64,000 nt of DNA from the NCBI GenBank assembly GCA_029263315.1, contig JAJCXR010000065.1:124001-188000 (forward strand). The letters are read 5' to 3'. Every line of letters begins with the position of its first letter. Positions within the stretch are counted from its first letter, which is position 1. A program made the position numbers and the translations under genes. Below are positions 61,608 through 64,000 of the stretch, in pieces. The notes beneath the pieces are model-generated. The model saw only the letters and a program-made list of their open reading frames with translations. It searched no databases and was not told the origin of the DNA. Origin of the DNA: Acidobacteriota bacterium. GTDB taxonomy: Bacteria > Acidobacteriota > Thermoanaerobaculia > Multivoradales > J023.

Positions 61608-64000
<2,393 letters not shown>

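Overview
The window (64 kb, GC-rich, densely coded) looks like chromosome from a heterotrophic member of the Acidobacteriota, possibly the Thermoanaerobaculia lineage. This placement is an inference from gene content: a TonB-dependent receptor with an N-terminal carboxypeptidase-regulatory-like domain, a very large VPS10/BNR-propeller protein, two DUF4388 proteins, choice-of-anchor-Q beta-helix proteins, ClpC and a Lol lipoprotein-export system. I see no rRNA, tRNA, CRISPR array, transposase or phage genes.

Layout. (1) 1-17.8 kb: surface polysaccharide region. A membrane polymerase-like protein runs off the left edge, followed by a beta-helix lipoprotein. A minus-strand cluster then reads Wza-type export lipoprotein, Wzz/GumC-type chain-length protein, DUF4388-ExeA-type ATPase, degenerate CpsD-like protein, O-antigen-ligase-like protein, GT4 glycosyltransferase and SGNH hydrolase. 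Upstream of it lies a 1,496-residue FG-GAP/DUF11 secreted protein. (2) 18.1-24.8 kb: a single-domain response regulator, three tandem GT-C membrane glycosyltransferase-like proteins and a stand-alone DUF4388 protein. (3) 25.0-27.8 kb: dCTP deaminase, a divergent GlpX phosphatase and glutaryl-CoA dehydrogenase. (4) 28.1-30.5 kb: CPBP protease, RsbW-like kinase and STAS antagonist. (5) 31.0-38.2 kb: a CoA-thioester catabolic cluster (SDR, RidA-like, enoyl-CoA hydratase, acyl-CoA dehydrogenase, bifunctional flavin monooxygenase/OYE reductase) that fits aerobic 2-aminobenzoyl-CoA or salicylyl-CoA degradation and could deliver glutaryl-CoA-type products to region 3. A secreted metalloprotease gene is lodged inside it. 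(6) 38.4-45.3 kb: transglutaminase/TPR protein, highly expressed-looking TonB receptor with a UUCG terminator, haloalkane dehalogenase, DUF418 protein. (7) 45.3-49.9 kb: tsaB-rimI-HNH and lysS-lolC/E housekeeping genes. (8) 49.9-64 kb: accessory and mixed genes, including an orphan antitoxin-like ORF, a beta-helix protein, a small YopT/C58-like cysteine protease candidate, the VPS10/BNR protein, DUF4197 lipoprotein, APH-like kinase, DHFR-like reductase, a secreted propeller, a P-loop kinase, LolD and a nearly complete ClpC.

The most interesting signals are: a 170-bp structured repeat present twice in inverted orientation, each copy starting at or within a few bases of a stop codon in a convergent gap; a shared C-terminal tag (DGFESGD-x-S-x-W) on four otherwise unrelated secreted proteins; the small C58-like protease ORF; the unusual regulatory pair in the polysaccharide cluster (DUF4388-ExeA fusion plus a BY-kinase-like protein without a P-loop lysine); and a RidA homologue lacking the usual substrate-binding arginine inside the CoA-thioester cluster.
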